From assembly GCA_958412345.1 (NCBI GenBank), contig CATYSO010000008.1, positions 46,444 through 110,443 of the forward strand: a stretch of DNA of 64,000 bases. Reading direction: 5' to 3'. Positions 42,763 through 50,926 of the stretch are shown here, piece by piece. The notes below the pieces were generated by a model. That model did no database searches, was not told the DNA's origin, and worked only from the letters and a program-made list of their open reading frames with translations. The translations under genes and the position numbers were made by a program. The first letter of the stretch is position 1; the number at the start of each line of letters is the position of its first letter. Source of the DNA: an uncultured Collinsella sp. GTDB taxonomy: Bacteria; Actinomycetota; Coriobacteriia; Coriobacteriales; Coriobacteriaceae.

Positions 42763-43098
42763 ATGGCACAGGTGAATGTTCGCGTAGATCGCTCGGTTAA
42801 AGAGCGCGCCGAGGAAGCGCTGCAGCTTTCGGGTAGGTCACTGCCCGAGCTTATCAAAAAAGTCGTGGCCAAGGTCGCACAGGGTGGCGGGCAGTGTGAG
42901 GAAGTGCTGTCTGCTGTTGATGGCCGGCAACAGACTGTCGCGCACGATACTCCGTTCGTCGCGTCGTGGGCAGCGGCAGACCGGCTTTATGCAGATTTGG
43001 GCATCGCTACGTCGCCCGTATCCGACGATCGCGATTGGGACGTAATCTATTCCGACGCCATGGATGAGCATTATCGCCAAAAGGGGATGATCCAGTGA
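42763..43098 (+). CDS. RelB/DinJ-type antitoxin
   Basis: 111 residues from ATG 42763. The ribbon-helix-helix begins immediately (MAQVNVRVDRSVKERAEEAL, then RSLPELIKKVV). The C-terminal half, about 60 residues, is acidic and tyrosine-rich and would bind the toxin. An in-frame GTG at 42745 has a better spaced AAGGTGAGG and would add six residues, so the start is open. The gene overlaps the PIN toxin gene by four bases. TTGACG and TATATG precede it with a rather short spacer, next to CTAGCAATGCTAG, a possible operator. Confidence 0.82.
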   Translation: MAQVNVRVDRSVKERAEEALQLSGRSLPELIKKVVAKVAQGGGQCEEVLSAVDGRQQTVAHDTPFVASWAAADRLYADLGIATSPVSDDRDWDVIYSDAMDEHYRQKGMIQ

Positions 43099-43610
43099 GT
43101 GGGGCGCCTCTCAAGATCATGGTGGACGCCAACGTATGGGTTGATTCGTTTTGCACCGACCATGCCGAGTCGCTTGCCGCGCGTGCGTTTATTGGGCAGG
43201 CGACGGAGACGGGGACGCTGCTGTTCTTCCCGGTTCACATCGCCAAGGACGTGCTGTACGTTGTCCAACACGAGCTGAAACGCAGCGTTCTTGCCAGCGG
43301 TGGAGCGCTCGACGAGGCTTCTGCCCGCGCGATTGGCGATACGGCGCTGGCATTTGTTCGGAATATGACCGAAAACGCCACGGCTGTTGGCGCGGATGCG
43401 TCTGACCTGTGGCTGGCCGACAAGTATCTGGCGCTCCATCGCGATTATGAGGACAACCTAGTGCTCGCCGCGTGCAAACGCGCCCAGGTTGATTACTTGG
43501 TAACCAATGATCGCAAACTGCTCGAACATGCCGATCTTGCAGCAAAGACACCTCGTCAAATGATGCCGATTCTTGCCTTGGCCGAACGCGGCGGCGCGGC
43601 TATCGGCTGA
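43095..43610 (+). CDS. PIN-domain ribonuclease toxin
   Basis: 171 residues, GTG start within the antitoxin stop (GTGA overlap). Acidic active-site residues are visible in IMVDANVWVD (about residue 11), in the middle helix and in RDYEDNLVLAAC (about 118), with VTNDRKLL near 137. PIN toxins cleave tRNA or rRNA at specific sites. A RelB-type antitoxin with a PIN toxin is a less common combination than VapB with VapC. Confidence 0.85.
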   Translation: MSGAPLKIMVDANVWVDSFCTDHAESLAARAFIGQATETGTLLFFPVHIAKDVLYVVQHELKRSVLASGGALDEASARAIGDTALAFVRNMTENATAVGADASDLWLADKYLALHRDYEDNLVLAACKRAQVDYLVTNDRKLLEHADLAAKTPRQMMPILALAERGGAAIG

Positions 43611-43668
43611 CGCGAACTGTTTGCGGGCCTCTTGGACGACGGCGCGCCAGGGGGCCCGCGTCTGCTAT

Positions 43669-44103
43669 CTACAAAAGCTCAGCCTTAATGGCGGGGGCTT
43701 CGGCGAGCTTCTCGGCAGCCTTTTCGTCGGAATCGTTTAGTGCTGCCAGGCTGCGGTAGACCCACTCGTTGACCTTGGTGTTCTTGACGCCTGCGGTCTG
43801 CATAAGGGCGCCTACCTCGCGGATCGCTACGAGCAGATCGGCTTTGGGACCCGCGAGCTCAACAAAGACATCGTGATGTGCGGTGACGCCGCGGTTCTCG
43901 CTCACGTGGTCGATAAAGCCCTCGACGGTCTCGAGCTGCTGGGCGAGAGCCGCATCATCGTCAGCGTCCAGCGCGACGAGTGCGTTCGATACCGTGAGGG
44001 CGGGATGCCCGCAAGGGACAAAGCCCTCGATGACATCCATAGCTTCGGCAATGGTTGAGCCCAGGCCTGCGAGGGCATTGACGAGTTGCTGCTTGGTATC
44101 CAT
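43669..44103 (-). CDS. Hypothetical 144-residue helical protein
   Basis: No family recognised. Mostly predicted helical with alternating acidic and hydrophobic residues, no membrane segment or signal peptide. One cysteine-histidine pair lies near 31-33 (FVPCGHPALTV) and a histidine pair at TAHHDVFVEL. A good ribosome site (AAAGGAC) precedes the ATG on the minus strand. It is a monocistronic gene that runs away from ssrA. Real by codon use and start signals, function unknown. Confidence 0.65.
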   Translation of the reverse strand: MDTKQQLVNALAGLGSTIAEAMDVIEGFVPCGHPALTVSNALVALDADDDAALAQQLETVEGFIDHVSENRGVTAHHDVFVELAGPKADLLVAIREVGALMQTAGVKNTKVNEWVYRSLAALNDSDEKAAEKLAEAPAIKAELL

Positions 44104-44341
44104 AACGGTCCTTTCGACGAGTTGTTTTGCTCAGCGAAAATATACGTGACGCGATCGGTAGCAAAAGTGCGAAGTGCAGCGCACATTGGGGTCTTCACAG
44201 CTCGTGCATAGAACAGCTGTCCGCTTTCAGAACGTGGTAAGATAACACTCCACAAGCGGGGCTCGCCTCGCGTGTTCCTTGAAAAGTCGACGGTTGTTGG
44301 GTGCTCGTGTGTCCAATGCCATCCAGACTTTCCCGACATTC

Positions 44342-44705
44342 GGGGGCGACTGGTTTCGACACGATAGCTCTGAGAGAGGAAGCAAGCCGAGGTCTCCTCG
44401 CCTCGTTAAACAGGGGTACCGTCAAATTGAATTGACAACAACTCTTCTTTTGAGCCTATGGCTCTCGCTGCTTAGTTTATAGCGGCGCGTCAACCCGGTG
44501 ATTTCCCCGACACCGGCGCGACGTCATTTTAGGGGAATGCTCCTGCGCACGTAATCGGTATGGCGCAGGCTAAGACCGAACCGGTTAGGACGTCGCGAGC
44601 GTGTCGCTGCGCGCAAAGCGTCCGAGACAAAACCAGCGACTGAGCTTGGAGATGCCAATCAGGGGGCTTTCGTGGACCGGAGTTCGATTCTCCGCGCCTC
44701 CACCA
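44342..44705 (+). ncRNA. ssrA: Transfer-messenger RNA
   Basis: The 5' end GGGGGCGACUGGUUUCGAC and 3' end GAGUUCGAUUCUCCGCG with CCUCCACCA pair into the acceptor and T arms of the tRNA-like domain. The tag frame reads DNNSSFEPMALAA and ends in TAG at 44473-44475; the stop codon just upstream in the same frame limits where it can resume, probably at GAC 44434. The CCA end is encoded. tmRNA with SmpB releases stalled ribosomes and tags the product for proteolysis. Confidence 0.95.
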
Positions 44706-44713
44706 TAAGTAAC

Positions 44714-44747
44714 AGGCAGGTAGATATTCGTATCTACCTGCCTTTTT
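44714..44747 (+). terminator. Intrinsic terminator of ssrA
   Basis: AGGCAGGTAGATA, TTCG loop, TATCTACCTGCCT and a T run. Confidence 0.95.
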
Positions 44748-44762
44748 ATTTCTAGTCCGTAC

Positions 44763-44895
44763 CGCGGAGAATCGAACTCTATGCAGGGCGCGGGCGTAAA
44801 GAAAACGCGTAAGCGTTTTTAGCCCGCGGGCGAGGACGCCGGCAGGCGGCCGAAGCCGGTGCGTATTTGCGAAGCAAATACGCGGATTCTCCGCG
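44763..44895. repeat. ssrA-adjacent structured element, copy 1
   Basis: Ends CGCGGAGAATC and GATTCTCCGCG are inverted repeats. Inside are AAAACGC-GTAA-GCGTTTT within a GCGGGC/GCCCGC stem, and GCGTATTTGC-GAA-GCAAATACGC. The first 17 bases are the exact reverse complement of the ssrA T arm (44680-44696). Confidence 0.85.
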
Positions 44896-44974
44896 CAAAG
44901 CCTCAGCCAGATATCGATGCGATGTCGATCGGGCGTCTTACCCCGGCCTCAACCCATCAACGGGTTCCCCGTAC

Positions 44975-45107
44975 CGCGGAGAATCGAACTCTATGCAGGG
45001 CGCGGGCGTTAGGAAAACGCGTAAGCGTTTTTAGCCCGCGGGCGAGGGCGCCGGCAGGCGGCCGAAGACGGTGCGGATTTGCGAAGCAAATACGCGGATT
45101 CTCCGCG
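44975..45107. repeat. ssrA-adjacent structured element, copy 2
   Basis: Same architecture as copy 1 at +212 bases with a few substitutions (GTTAGG for GTAAAG; GCGGATTTGC changing the last hairpin). It also starts with the reverse complement of the ssrA T arm. Confidence 0.85.
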
Positions 45108-45185
45108 CAAAGCCCCAACCCTATATAGATGCGATGTTATCGTATTTCAGCTGGCCTCGCCCAACATCAACGGATCCCCCAAACC

Positions 45186-45230
45186 CGCGGAGAATCGAAC
45201 TCTATGCAGGGCGCGGGCGTTAGGAAAACG
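45186..45230. repeat. ssrA-adjacent structured element, truncated copy 3
   Basis: Identical to copy 2 for the first 45 bases, then diverges into the 61-base repeat region. Confidence 0.8.
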
Positions 45231-45247
45231 TCGCGGCAGCGCAGGGT

Positions 45248-45447
45248 GGGACGCGCTTTCCTAACGGTCGTCCAACGGAAACTGCGTTCCAGAATATCGG
45301 CTCAGAATGGGATGCATTTTCCGGATGGGTTGCTAGCGGAAAGTTCATCCCGGAATCCGCGCTCAGAACGGGACACGCTTTCCCAATGGCGGTCCAAGCG
45401 GAAAGTTCATCCCGGAATCCCGCCTCAAACTGGGACGCGCTTTCCGC
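45248..45447. repeat. Tandem 61-base repeats, three and a partial unit
   Basis: Units start with GGGAYGCRYTTTCC at 45248, 45309, 45370 and 45432. Each carries GCGGAAAGTTCATCCCGGAA in diverged form and ends CTCARAA. They lie just upstream of the patatin gene; no reading frame runs through all units. Confidence 0.8.
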
Positions 45448-45532
45448 TCCATCTCCTCAACTCCAAAACCCGTGCGCTCGCCATCTCAAAACTGGGTAGA
45501 AGAAAGCCAAAACGCAATCGCAGGAGGTCAAT

Positions 45533-46411
45533 ATGACTGCAGAAGATAAGGCAAAGAACGCCGGTAAGGTCGCGCTCGTTTTGGAGGGCGGCAGCTTCCG
45601 CGGGCAATTTACCGCAGGCGTGCTCGACGTTCTCATGGAGGCCGGCGTCGAGATTCCGGCGGTATATGGCGTATCGGCCGGCGCCCTCAACGGCGTGAAC
45701 TACAAGTCGCATCAGATCGGCCGTGCCAACCGCATCAACCTGGCTTTCTGCAACGACAACCGCTTCATGGGCGCCGCATCGTTTGCGTCCACGGGTTCTA
45801 TTGTGGGTTACGACTTTATCTTCAACGATGTCCAGGACCGCCTGGATCCCTTTGACAACGAGGCGTTCGACGCGAGCCCCATCGAGATGTACGCCGTCGC
45901 GACGGACATGCTCTTTGGAACTGCCGCATACCTGCCGGTCAAAAGCGCCGTGCTCGACCTCGATGCTGTGCGCGCCTCTACCTCGCTGCCGCTGGTGACG
46001 CCGCCGGTCGAGATCGACGGGCACAAATACGTCGACGGCGGCGTAGCCGATTCGGTCCCCATCGAGCACGTGCTGGAGGAGGCGGGCTTCGAGCGCGCGG
46101 TTGTCATTGTCACGCAGGACCGCTCGTACGAGAAAAAGCCCTACGAGTTTATGCCCGCCGCACGCGCCCGCTATGCCGACTACCCCTACCTGCTCGAGGC
46201 TATCGAGACGCGCCACGACCGCTACAACATTCAGCGCATGCACCTGTGGCAGTATGAGCGCGAGGGCCGTGCACTGGTCGTTGCTCCGCAAAAGCCGGTC
46301 GAGGTCGGCCATGTCGAGCACGATCCGGCAAAGCTTTTGGACCTGTATATCCAGGGCCGTCAGGAGGCAAAGCGCCTGCTCGCGGAAATCCAAGAGTTCG
46401 TTGAGCGCTAA
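45533..46411 (+). CDS. Patatin-like phospholipase family protein
   Basis: 292 residues. The oxyanion loop GGSFRGQFTAG (19-29), nucleophile S48 in GVSAGALNG and the dyad aspartate in DGGVADSVP (about 167-169) define the patatin Ser-Asp fold. No signal peptide, so it acts in the cytoplasm or at the inner face of the membrane, probably on lipid acyl esters. It resembles the bacterial DUF6363-containing patatin group (YjjU-like) in length and C-terminus. CAGGAGG lies before the ATG. The tandem 61-base repeats end about 85 bases upstream. Confidence 0.92.
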   Translation: MTAEDKAKNAGKVALVLEGGSFRGQFTAGVLDVLMEAGVEIPAVYGVSAGALNGVNYKSHQIGRANRINLAFCNDNRFMGAASFASTGSIVGYDFIFNDVQDRLDPFDNEAFDASPIEMYAVATDMLFGTAAYLPVKSAVLDLDAVRASTSLPLVTPPVEIDGHKYVDGGVADSVPIEHVLEEAGFERAVVIVTQDRSYEKKPYEFMPAARARYADYPYLLEAIETRHDRYNIQRMHLWQYEREGRALVVAPQKPVEVGHVEHDPAKLLDLYIQGRQEAKRLLAEIQEFVER

Positions 46412-46511
46412 CGGCGGCGAACCCTCGAAAAATGACAACAGCTAAAGAGCTGGAAAAATCATGGCTCGTGGACGACATGTGCAGAAACTCTGGTCGGAGC
46501 CAAAATACCTG

Positions 46512-46539
46512 TTGACTCGTACGGCGAGCGGGGTAATAT
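46512..46539 (+). promoter_or_regulatory. Promoter of the rplM-rpsI operon
   Basis: TTGACT, 16-base spacer, TAATAT, 66 bases before the rplM start. Confidence 0.65.
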
Positions 46540-46605
46540 GGACGGGTTACTTGCAGAGCCCCGTGAATCTCTGTAACAACACGTACTGTACATGGAGGAG
46601 TCTAA

Positions 46606-47049
46606 GTGATTTCGAAATCGACTCACTACGCCAAGCAGGGCGAGGTCCAGCGCAACTGGGTTCTCGTCGACGCCGATGGTGCTGTCCTGGGCCGTCTTGC
46701 CACCCAGATCGCAATGATCCTGCGCGGTAAGAACAAGCCCCAGTTCACGCCCAACAGCGACTGCGGCGACTTCGTTGTCGTCATCAACGCCGATAAGGTC
46801 CAGCTTACCGGTAACAAGGCCGACACGAAGACCTATTATCGCCACAGCGGCTACAACGGCGGCCTCAAGGCTGAGAGCTTCCGCCAGGCTATGGAGAAGC
46901 ACCCGGAGAAGGTCATCGAGCGCGCCGTTCGCGGCATGCTGCCCAAGACCACCCTCGGCCGTGCCCAGATGACCAAGCTTAAGGTCTACGCTGGTGCCGA
47001 GCATCCGCACGCTGCCCAGAACCCCACGAAGATTGAGCTGGAGGCTTAA
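46606..47049 (+). CDS. rplM: 50S ribosomal protein L13
   Basis: 147 residues. Early assembly protein of the large ribosomal subunit. Family features: WVLVDADGAVLGRLATQIA near the N-terminus, then RHSGYNGGLK and the GMLPKTTLGRAQ segment. The GTG start has GGAGGAG at a good distance. rpsI follows with two bases between. Confidence 0.97.
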   Translation: MISKSTHYAKQGEVQRNWVLVDADGAVLGRLATQIAMILRGKNKPQFTPNSDCGDFVVVINADKVQLTGNKADTKTYYRHSGYNGGLKAESFRQAMEKHPEKVIERAVRGMLPKTTLGRAQMTKLKVYAGAEHPHAAQNPTKIELEA

Positions 47050-47051
47050 AG

Positions 47052-47447
<396 letters not shown>

Positions 47448-47477
47448 GGTTTTATCTCCTTTCGAGATACAATGTAC

Positions 47478-47521
47478 AAGCGGGGCCTGCCGATTCCTCG
47501 GCGGGTCCCGCTTTTCTTTTT
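47478..47521 (+). terminator. Terminator of the rplM-rpsI operon
   Basis: AAGCGGGGCCTGCCG and CGGCGGGTCCCGCTT around ATTCCT, then TTCTTTTT. Confidence 0.9.
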
Positions 47522-47570
47522 CGACTAGGGCGGGCGGTTGTATATCGCCTGCTAGGGAAGGAGCGATCCT

Positions 47571-48908
47571 ATGCCCCAGAACATCTTCGGTACCGACGGC
47601 GTCCGTGGCGTCGCCAATGCCGACCTCTCGTGCGACCTCGCGTTTCGCCTGGGCCGCGCGGCGACCAAGTTCCTTGGCCCGGACATCTGCATCGGCCGCG
47701 ACACGCGTCTTTCGGGTACCATGCTCGAGAGTGCTCTGACCGCCGGCATTATGGCAGAGGGCGGCCGTCCGCATTGCTGCGGCGTTATCCCTACGCCGGC
47801 CGTGGCGCTGCTTACCGTCCAAAACGAGCTCGACGGCGGCATCGTCATCTCCGCTTCGCATAATCCGCCGGAGTTCAACGGCATCAAGTTCTTTAGCCGC
47901 AAGGGCATGAAGCTTCCCGATGCTGTCGAGGAAGAGATCAGCGCCTGGGTCATGTCCGAGGAGGCCATGGCTGCCGACACGCTGCCGACCGGCGCCGGTG
48001 TGGGTCACATCATCAAGATGAAGGACGCTCGCAAGGCATACGTCGACCACGCCATCGGTACGCTTGATGGCCTGAGGCTCGATGGCCTGGTCGTTGCCGT
48101 CGACTGCGGTCACGGTGCTTCCTGCCAGACCACGCCCGCCGCGCTGCAGCGCCTGGGCGCCACGGTCCATGCCATCAACACCGATTACTGCGGAACCGAC
48201 ATCAACGTCGAGTGCGGCTCTACTCACCTTGAGCCCCTGCGCGAGCTCGTGCTGCGCACCCACGCCGATATCGGCCTGGCCCACGACGGCGACGCCGATC
48301 GCGTGCTGTTCGTGGACAGCGAGGGCAACGAGATCGATGGTGACTACATCTTGGCCATCTGCGGCTCCGATCTGGCCGCTCGCGGCAAGCTTGCCAACTC
48401 CGAGATCGTCTCGACCGTCATGTGCAACCTGGGCTTCTCCATTGCCATGAAGGAGCAGGGCTTTGAGATGGTCCAGACTGCCGTGGGCGACCGCTATGTT
48501 CTTGAGCGTATGCTCGCGGACGGCGCCGTCATCGGCGGCGAGCAGTCTGGCCACATCATCTTCCTGGAGCACAACACCACCGGTGACGGTCTGGTGACGG
48601 CTCTGCAGCTGCTGGCCGTGCTCAAGCGCACCGGTCGTACCCTCACCGATCTTGCCGGCATCATGAAGAAGTACCCGCAGGTACTCGTCAACGTGCATTC
48701 CGACAACAAGGCTGGTCTGGATGGTTGCCAGCCCATCTGGGATGCCGTCGCTGCTGCCGAGAAGGAGCTCAATGGTCGCGGCCGCATTCTGGTGCGTCCG
48801 AGCGGTACCGAGCCGCTGGTCCGCGTTATGGCCGAGGCCGAGACGCACGAGCTGACCCAGCGCGTTGTCGACGACATCGTCGAGGTTGTCAAGCGCGAAC
48901 TTCCCTAA
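47571..48908 (+). CDS. glmM: Phosphoglucosamine mutase
   Basis: 445 residues. Converts glucosamine-6-phosphate to glucosamine-1-phosphate for peptidoglycan precursors. The phosphoserine loop is ISASHNPPEFNG (catalytic Ser96), the metal loop is DGDADRVLFVD, the sugar loop GGEQSGHIIF and the phosphate loop RPSGTEPLVRVM. Length is standard. GGAAGGAGCG precedes the ATG. With nagB and a sugar EIIA nearby it fits an amino-sugar region. Confidence 0.97.
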   Translation: MPQNIFGTDGVRGVANADLSCDLAFRLGRAATKFLGPDICIGRDTRLSGTMLESALTAGIMAEGGRPHCCGVIPTPAVALLTVQNELDGGIVISASHNPPEFNGIKFFSRKGMKLPDAVEEEISAWVMSEEAMAADTLPTGAGVGHIIKMKDARKAYVDHAIGTLDGLRLDGLVVAVDCGHGASCQTTPAALQRLGATVHAINTDYCGTDINVECGSTHLEPLRELVLRTHADIGLAHDGDADRVLFVDSEGNEIDGDYILAICGSDLAARGKLANSEIVSTVMCNLGFSIAMKEQGFEMVQTAVGDRYVLERMLADGAVIGGEQSGHIIFLEHNTTGDGLVTALQLLAVLKRTGRTLTDLAGIMKKYPQVLVNVHSDNKAGLDGCQPIWDAVAAAEKELNGRGRILVRPSGTEPLVRVMAEAETHELTQRVVDDIVEVVKRELP

Positions 48909-48979
48909 TGGTCAAAAACGAGTGCCAAGTGGTAAACTGTTAAAGCTATTTTGGTCGATTGGTATGTCCGAGGGGGAGC

Positions 48980-49477
48980 ATGTTCACTAAAGTCCTAAGG
49001 TCTTTTGGTATGCGTGGTCGAGTCCTTACGCTGGATGCTCCCATCTCGGGCGACGTCATTCCGCTTTCCGAGGTAAACGACCAGACATTTGCCACCGGGC
49101 TTTTGGGCCAGGGCGTGGCGATTCAGCCTACCGGCACGCGTGTGATTGCACCGGCTGATGCCAAGGTCGAGGCCATTTTTCCCACGGGACACGCTGTTGC
49201 GCTTAACACGGTCGATGGCTTGGACGTGCTCATCCACGTTGGTTTGGACACTGTTCAGCTTGAGGGCAAGCACTTTACCGTACATGCGCAAGTGGGTGAC
49301 ATCGTCCATAAGGGCGATGTGCTCATTGAGTTCGATCGCGAGGCAATTGCTGCCGAGGGCTACGATGTGACGGTTCCCATCTTGGTGTGCAACTCTGTTG
49401 AGTTCTCGAGCATCAAGGGTTCCGTTGGCGTGCATGTCGAAGAGATGGACCAGCTCATCGTTGCTCGCGAGCGCTAG
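48980..49477 (+). CDS. Glucose-type PTS enzyme IIA component
   Basis: 165 residues. The phosphorylated histidine is H86 in DVLIHVGLDTVQL and the assisting histidine is H71 in PTGHAVAL, spaced as in E. coli EIIA-Glc. The fold start APISGDVIPLSEV and end SIKGSVGVHVEEMD fit. As a free-standing EIIA it may serve several PTS permeases and catabolite control. Start ATG 48980 with GAGGGGGAG directly upstream. Confidence 0.94.
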   Translation: MFTKVLRSFGMRGRVLTLDAPISGDVIPLSEVNDQTFATGLLGQGVAIQPTGTRVIAPADAKVEAIFPTGHAVALNTVDGLDVLIHVGLDTVQLEGKHFTVHAQVGDIVHKGDVLIEFDREAIAAEGYDVTVPILVCNSVEFSSIKGSVGVHVEEMDQLIVARER

Positions 49478-49749
49478 CAAGTGCACGTGGCCATTAGCCT
49501 ACAATTCAAACACGTTTACGGAGGGCGCCCTTGAAAGAGGACGCCCTCCGTGGCAAGATGGGATTTGTCCGAAGCTAAAAGGCTTCGGGTCACCGTGGAC
49601 GGGCAGGGGCCTCGACGCGGCTAGACACGAGACACATACATTACGCGACCTCGCCCTGGTGGCCGCACACGTTGGTTGCGGCCGACGCGGGCCGCGGGCA
49701 AGTGCTTGTAAGGGGAGCCTTGCCTCTCTTGTACGAGAAAGGACGCGTA
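49478..49749 (+). promoter_or_regulatory. Structured leader region before nagB
   Basis: 272 bases. It holds ACGGAGGGCG/CGCCCTCCGT (49517-49550), a GAAGC/GCTTC hairpin near 49572, and GGCCGCA-loop-TGCGGCC (about 49661-49683). No riboswitch class is recognised. Part may be the terminator of the EIIA gene, though no T run follows. Confidence 0.4.
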
Positions 49750-50478
49750 ATGAAGATCATTAAAGCTAAAGACTACGAGGATATGAGCCGCAAGGCCGCC
49801 AATATTATCTCGGCGCAGGTTATCCTCAAGCCCGACTGTGTGCTGGGACTTGCCACCGGCTCCACCCCGATCGGTGCCTACAAGCAGCTCGCTGCTTGGT
49901 ACGAGAAGGGCGACGTCGACTTTGCCGAGGTCAGCACCTACAACCTGGACGAGTATCGCGGCCTTTCGCACGACGATCCCCAGAGCTATCACTACTTCAT
50001 GCGTGAGAACTTCTTCGATCACATCAACATCGACCTGAACAACACGCATGTGCCCGACGGTTCCAACCCCGACGCCGCCGCTGCCTGCTCTGAGTACGAC
50101 AAGATCGTCGCCGCCGCCGGTTACCCGGATCTGCAGCTGCTCGGCATTGGCAACAACGGCCACATCGGCTTCAACGAGCCCGATGACCACTTCTCCAAGG
50201 GCACGCACTGCGTCGACCTCACCGAGAGCACCATTCAGGCCAACAGCCGCCTGTTCGACAGCATCGACGACGTTCCCCGTCAGGCCTACACCATGGGCAC
50301 CCAGACCATCATGTATGCCCGCATGATCCTGGTCGTCGCCAACGGCGAGGCCAAGGCTCAGGCCGTGCATGACATGTGCTATGGTCCGGTTACGCCCGCG
50401 TGCCCGGCTTCGATCCTGCAGCTGCACACCAACTGCGTTGTCGTTGCCGACGAGGCCGCCCTTTCGCTCTGCGAGTAG
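49750..50478 (+). CDS. nagB: Glucosamine-6-phosphate deaminase
   Basis: 242 residues, the short Bacillus-like form. Converts glucosamine-6-phosphate to fructose-6-phosphate and ammonia. Sugar-phosphate loop LATGSTPIG (35-43), general base D67 in YNLDEYRGL and the active-site histidine in GIGNNGHIGFNEP. It opposes glmS/glmM flux and lets amino sugars be used as carbon and nitrogen source. GAAAGGA precedes ATG 49750. Confidence 0.96.
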   Translation: MKIIKAKDYEDMSRKAANIISAQVILKPDCVLGLATGSTPIGAYKQLAAWYEKGDVDFAEVSTYNLDEYRGLSHDDPQSYHYFMRENFFDHINIDLNNTHVPDGSNPDAAAACSEYDKIVAAAGYPDLQLLGIGNNGHIGFNEPDDHFSKGTHCVDLTESTIQANSRLFDSIDDVPRQAYTMGTQTIMYARMILVVANGEAKAQAVHDMCYGPVTPACPASILQLHTNCVVVADEAALSLCE

Positions 50479-50926
50479 CGCGAATCCTGCACCTCGACAT
50501 AGCCTTGCCTAAGGCCTCCGCTTTGCGGGGGCCTTTTTGCTATCCCTTTCCGCCCGCTTGACCAAAATCTTGCCGCAAGCTTGACGAATGCCGGATGTCA
50601 AACAGCTTGATTCATTCCATATCAGATTCTATGCAAAAATGCCACTAAAAGGTCGTAGACGGTAGCGGGTGCTAGGCGAGTTGAATGACATGGCTGAACC
50701 TTGTTCATTTGCGTTACACTGCCGCTTAGATGGGACAAGCTGACAAGCTCATTTACCTGCTAAAAGACCGATTAGTCGGGGGATTAATAACAATCGGTCC
50801 TCGCTGTACAAAAACTTGCCGCTTGCGTACCAAAAGACAACCTAAAACACAAGGTCGCTCTATTCATAGCGCGGCTTGTATGGTCTTGCGGCTACAGTGT
50901 CCATACGGTCGAGTTGAGGAGCGGGC
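50479..50926. other. 448-base spacer before the large regulator
   Basis: After the nagB terminator no gene is seen. GACCGATT (about 50766) and AATCGGTC (about 50792) form an inverted repeat. AT content is higher than around, and several promoter-like hexamers occur, none decisive. Confidence 0.5.
50511..50538 (+). terminator. Terminator after nagB
   Basis: AAGGCCTCCGC, TTT loop, GCGGGGGCCTT and a T run. Confidence 0.9.

Larger units (their letters stand above)
44706..45532. other. 827-base region with repeats downstream of ssrA
   Basis: No convincing gene. It holds the ssrA terminator, two and a partial copies of a structured 133-base element at 211-212 base spacing, and then three and a partial copies of a 61-base repeat. 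No integrase or other mobile gene is present. Confidence 0.8.

Noticed and set aside
44759..45470. Possible CRISPR array downstream of ssrA
   Set aside because: Units are 211 and 61 bases apart, spacers are not unique between identical short repeats, and no cas genes are near.
44342..45532. Integrated phage or island at ssrA
   Set aside because: T-arm copies are present but no integrase, excisionase or phage gene is found in the following 3 kb; patatin and ribosomal genes follow.
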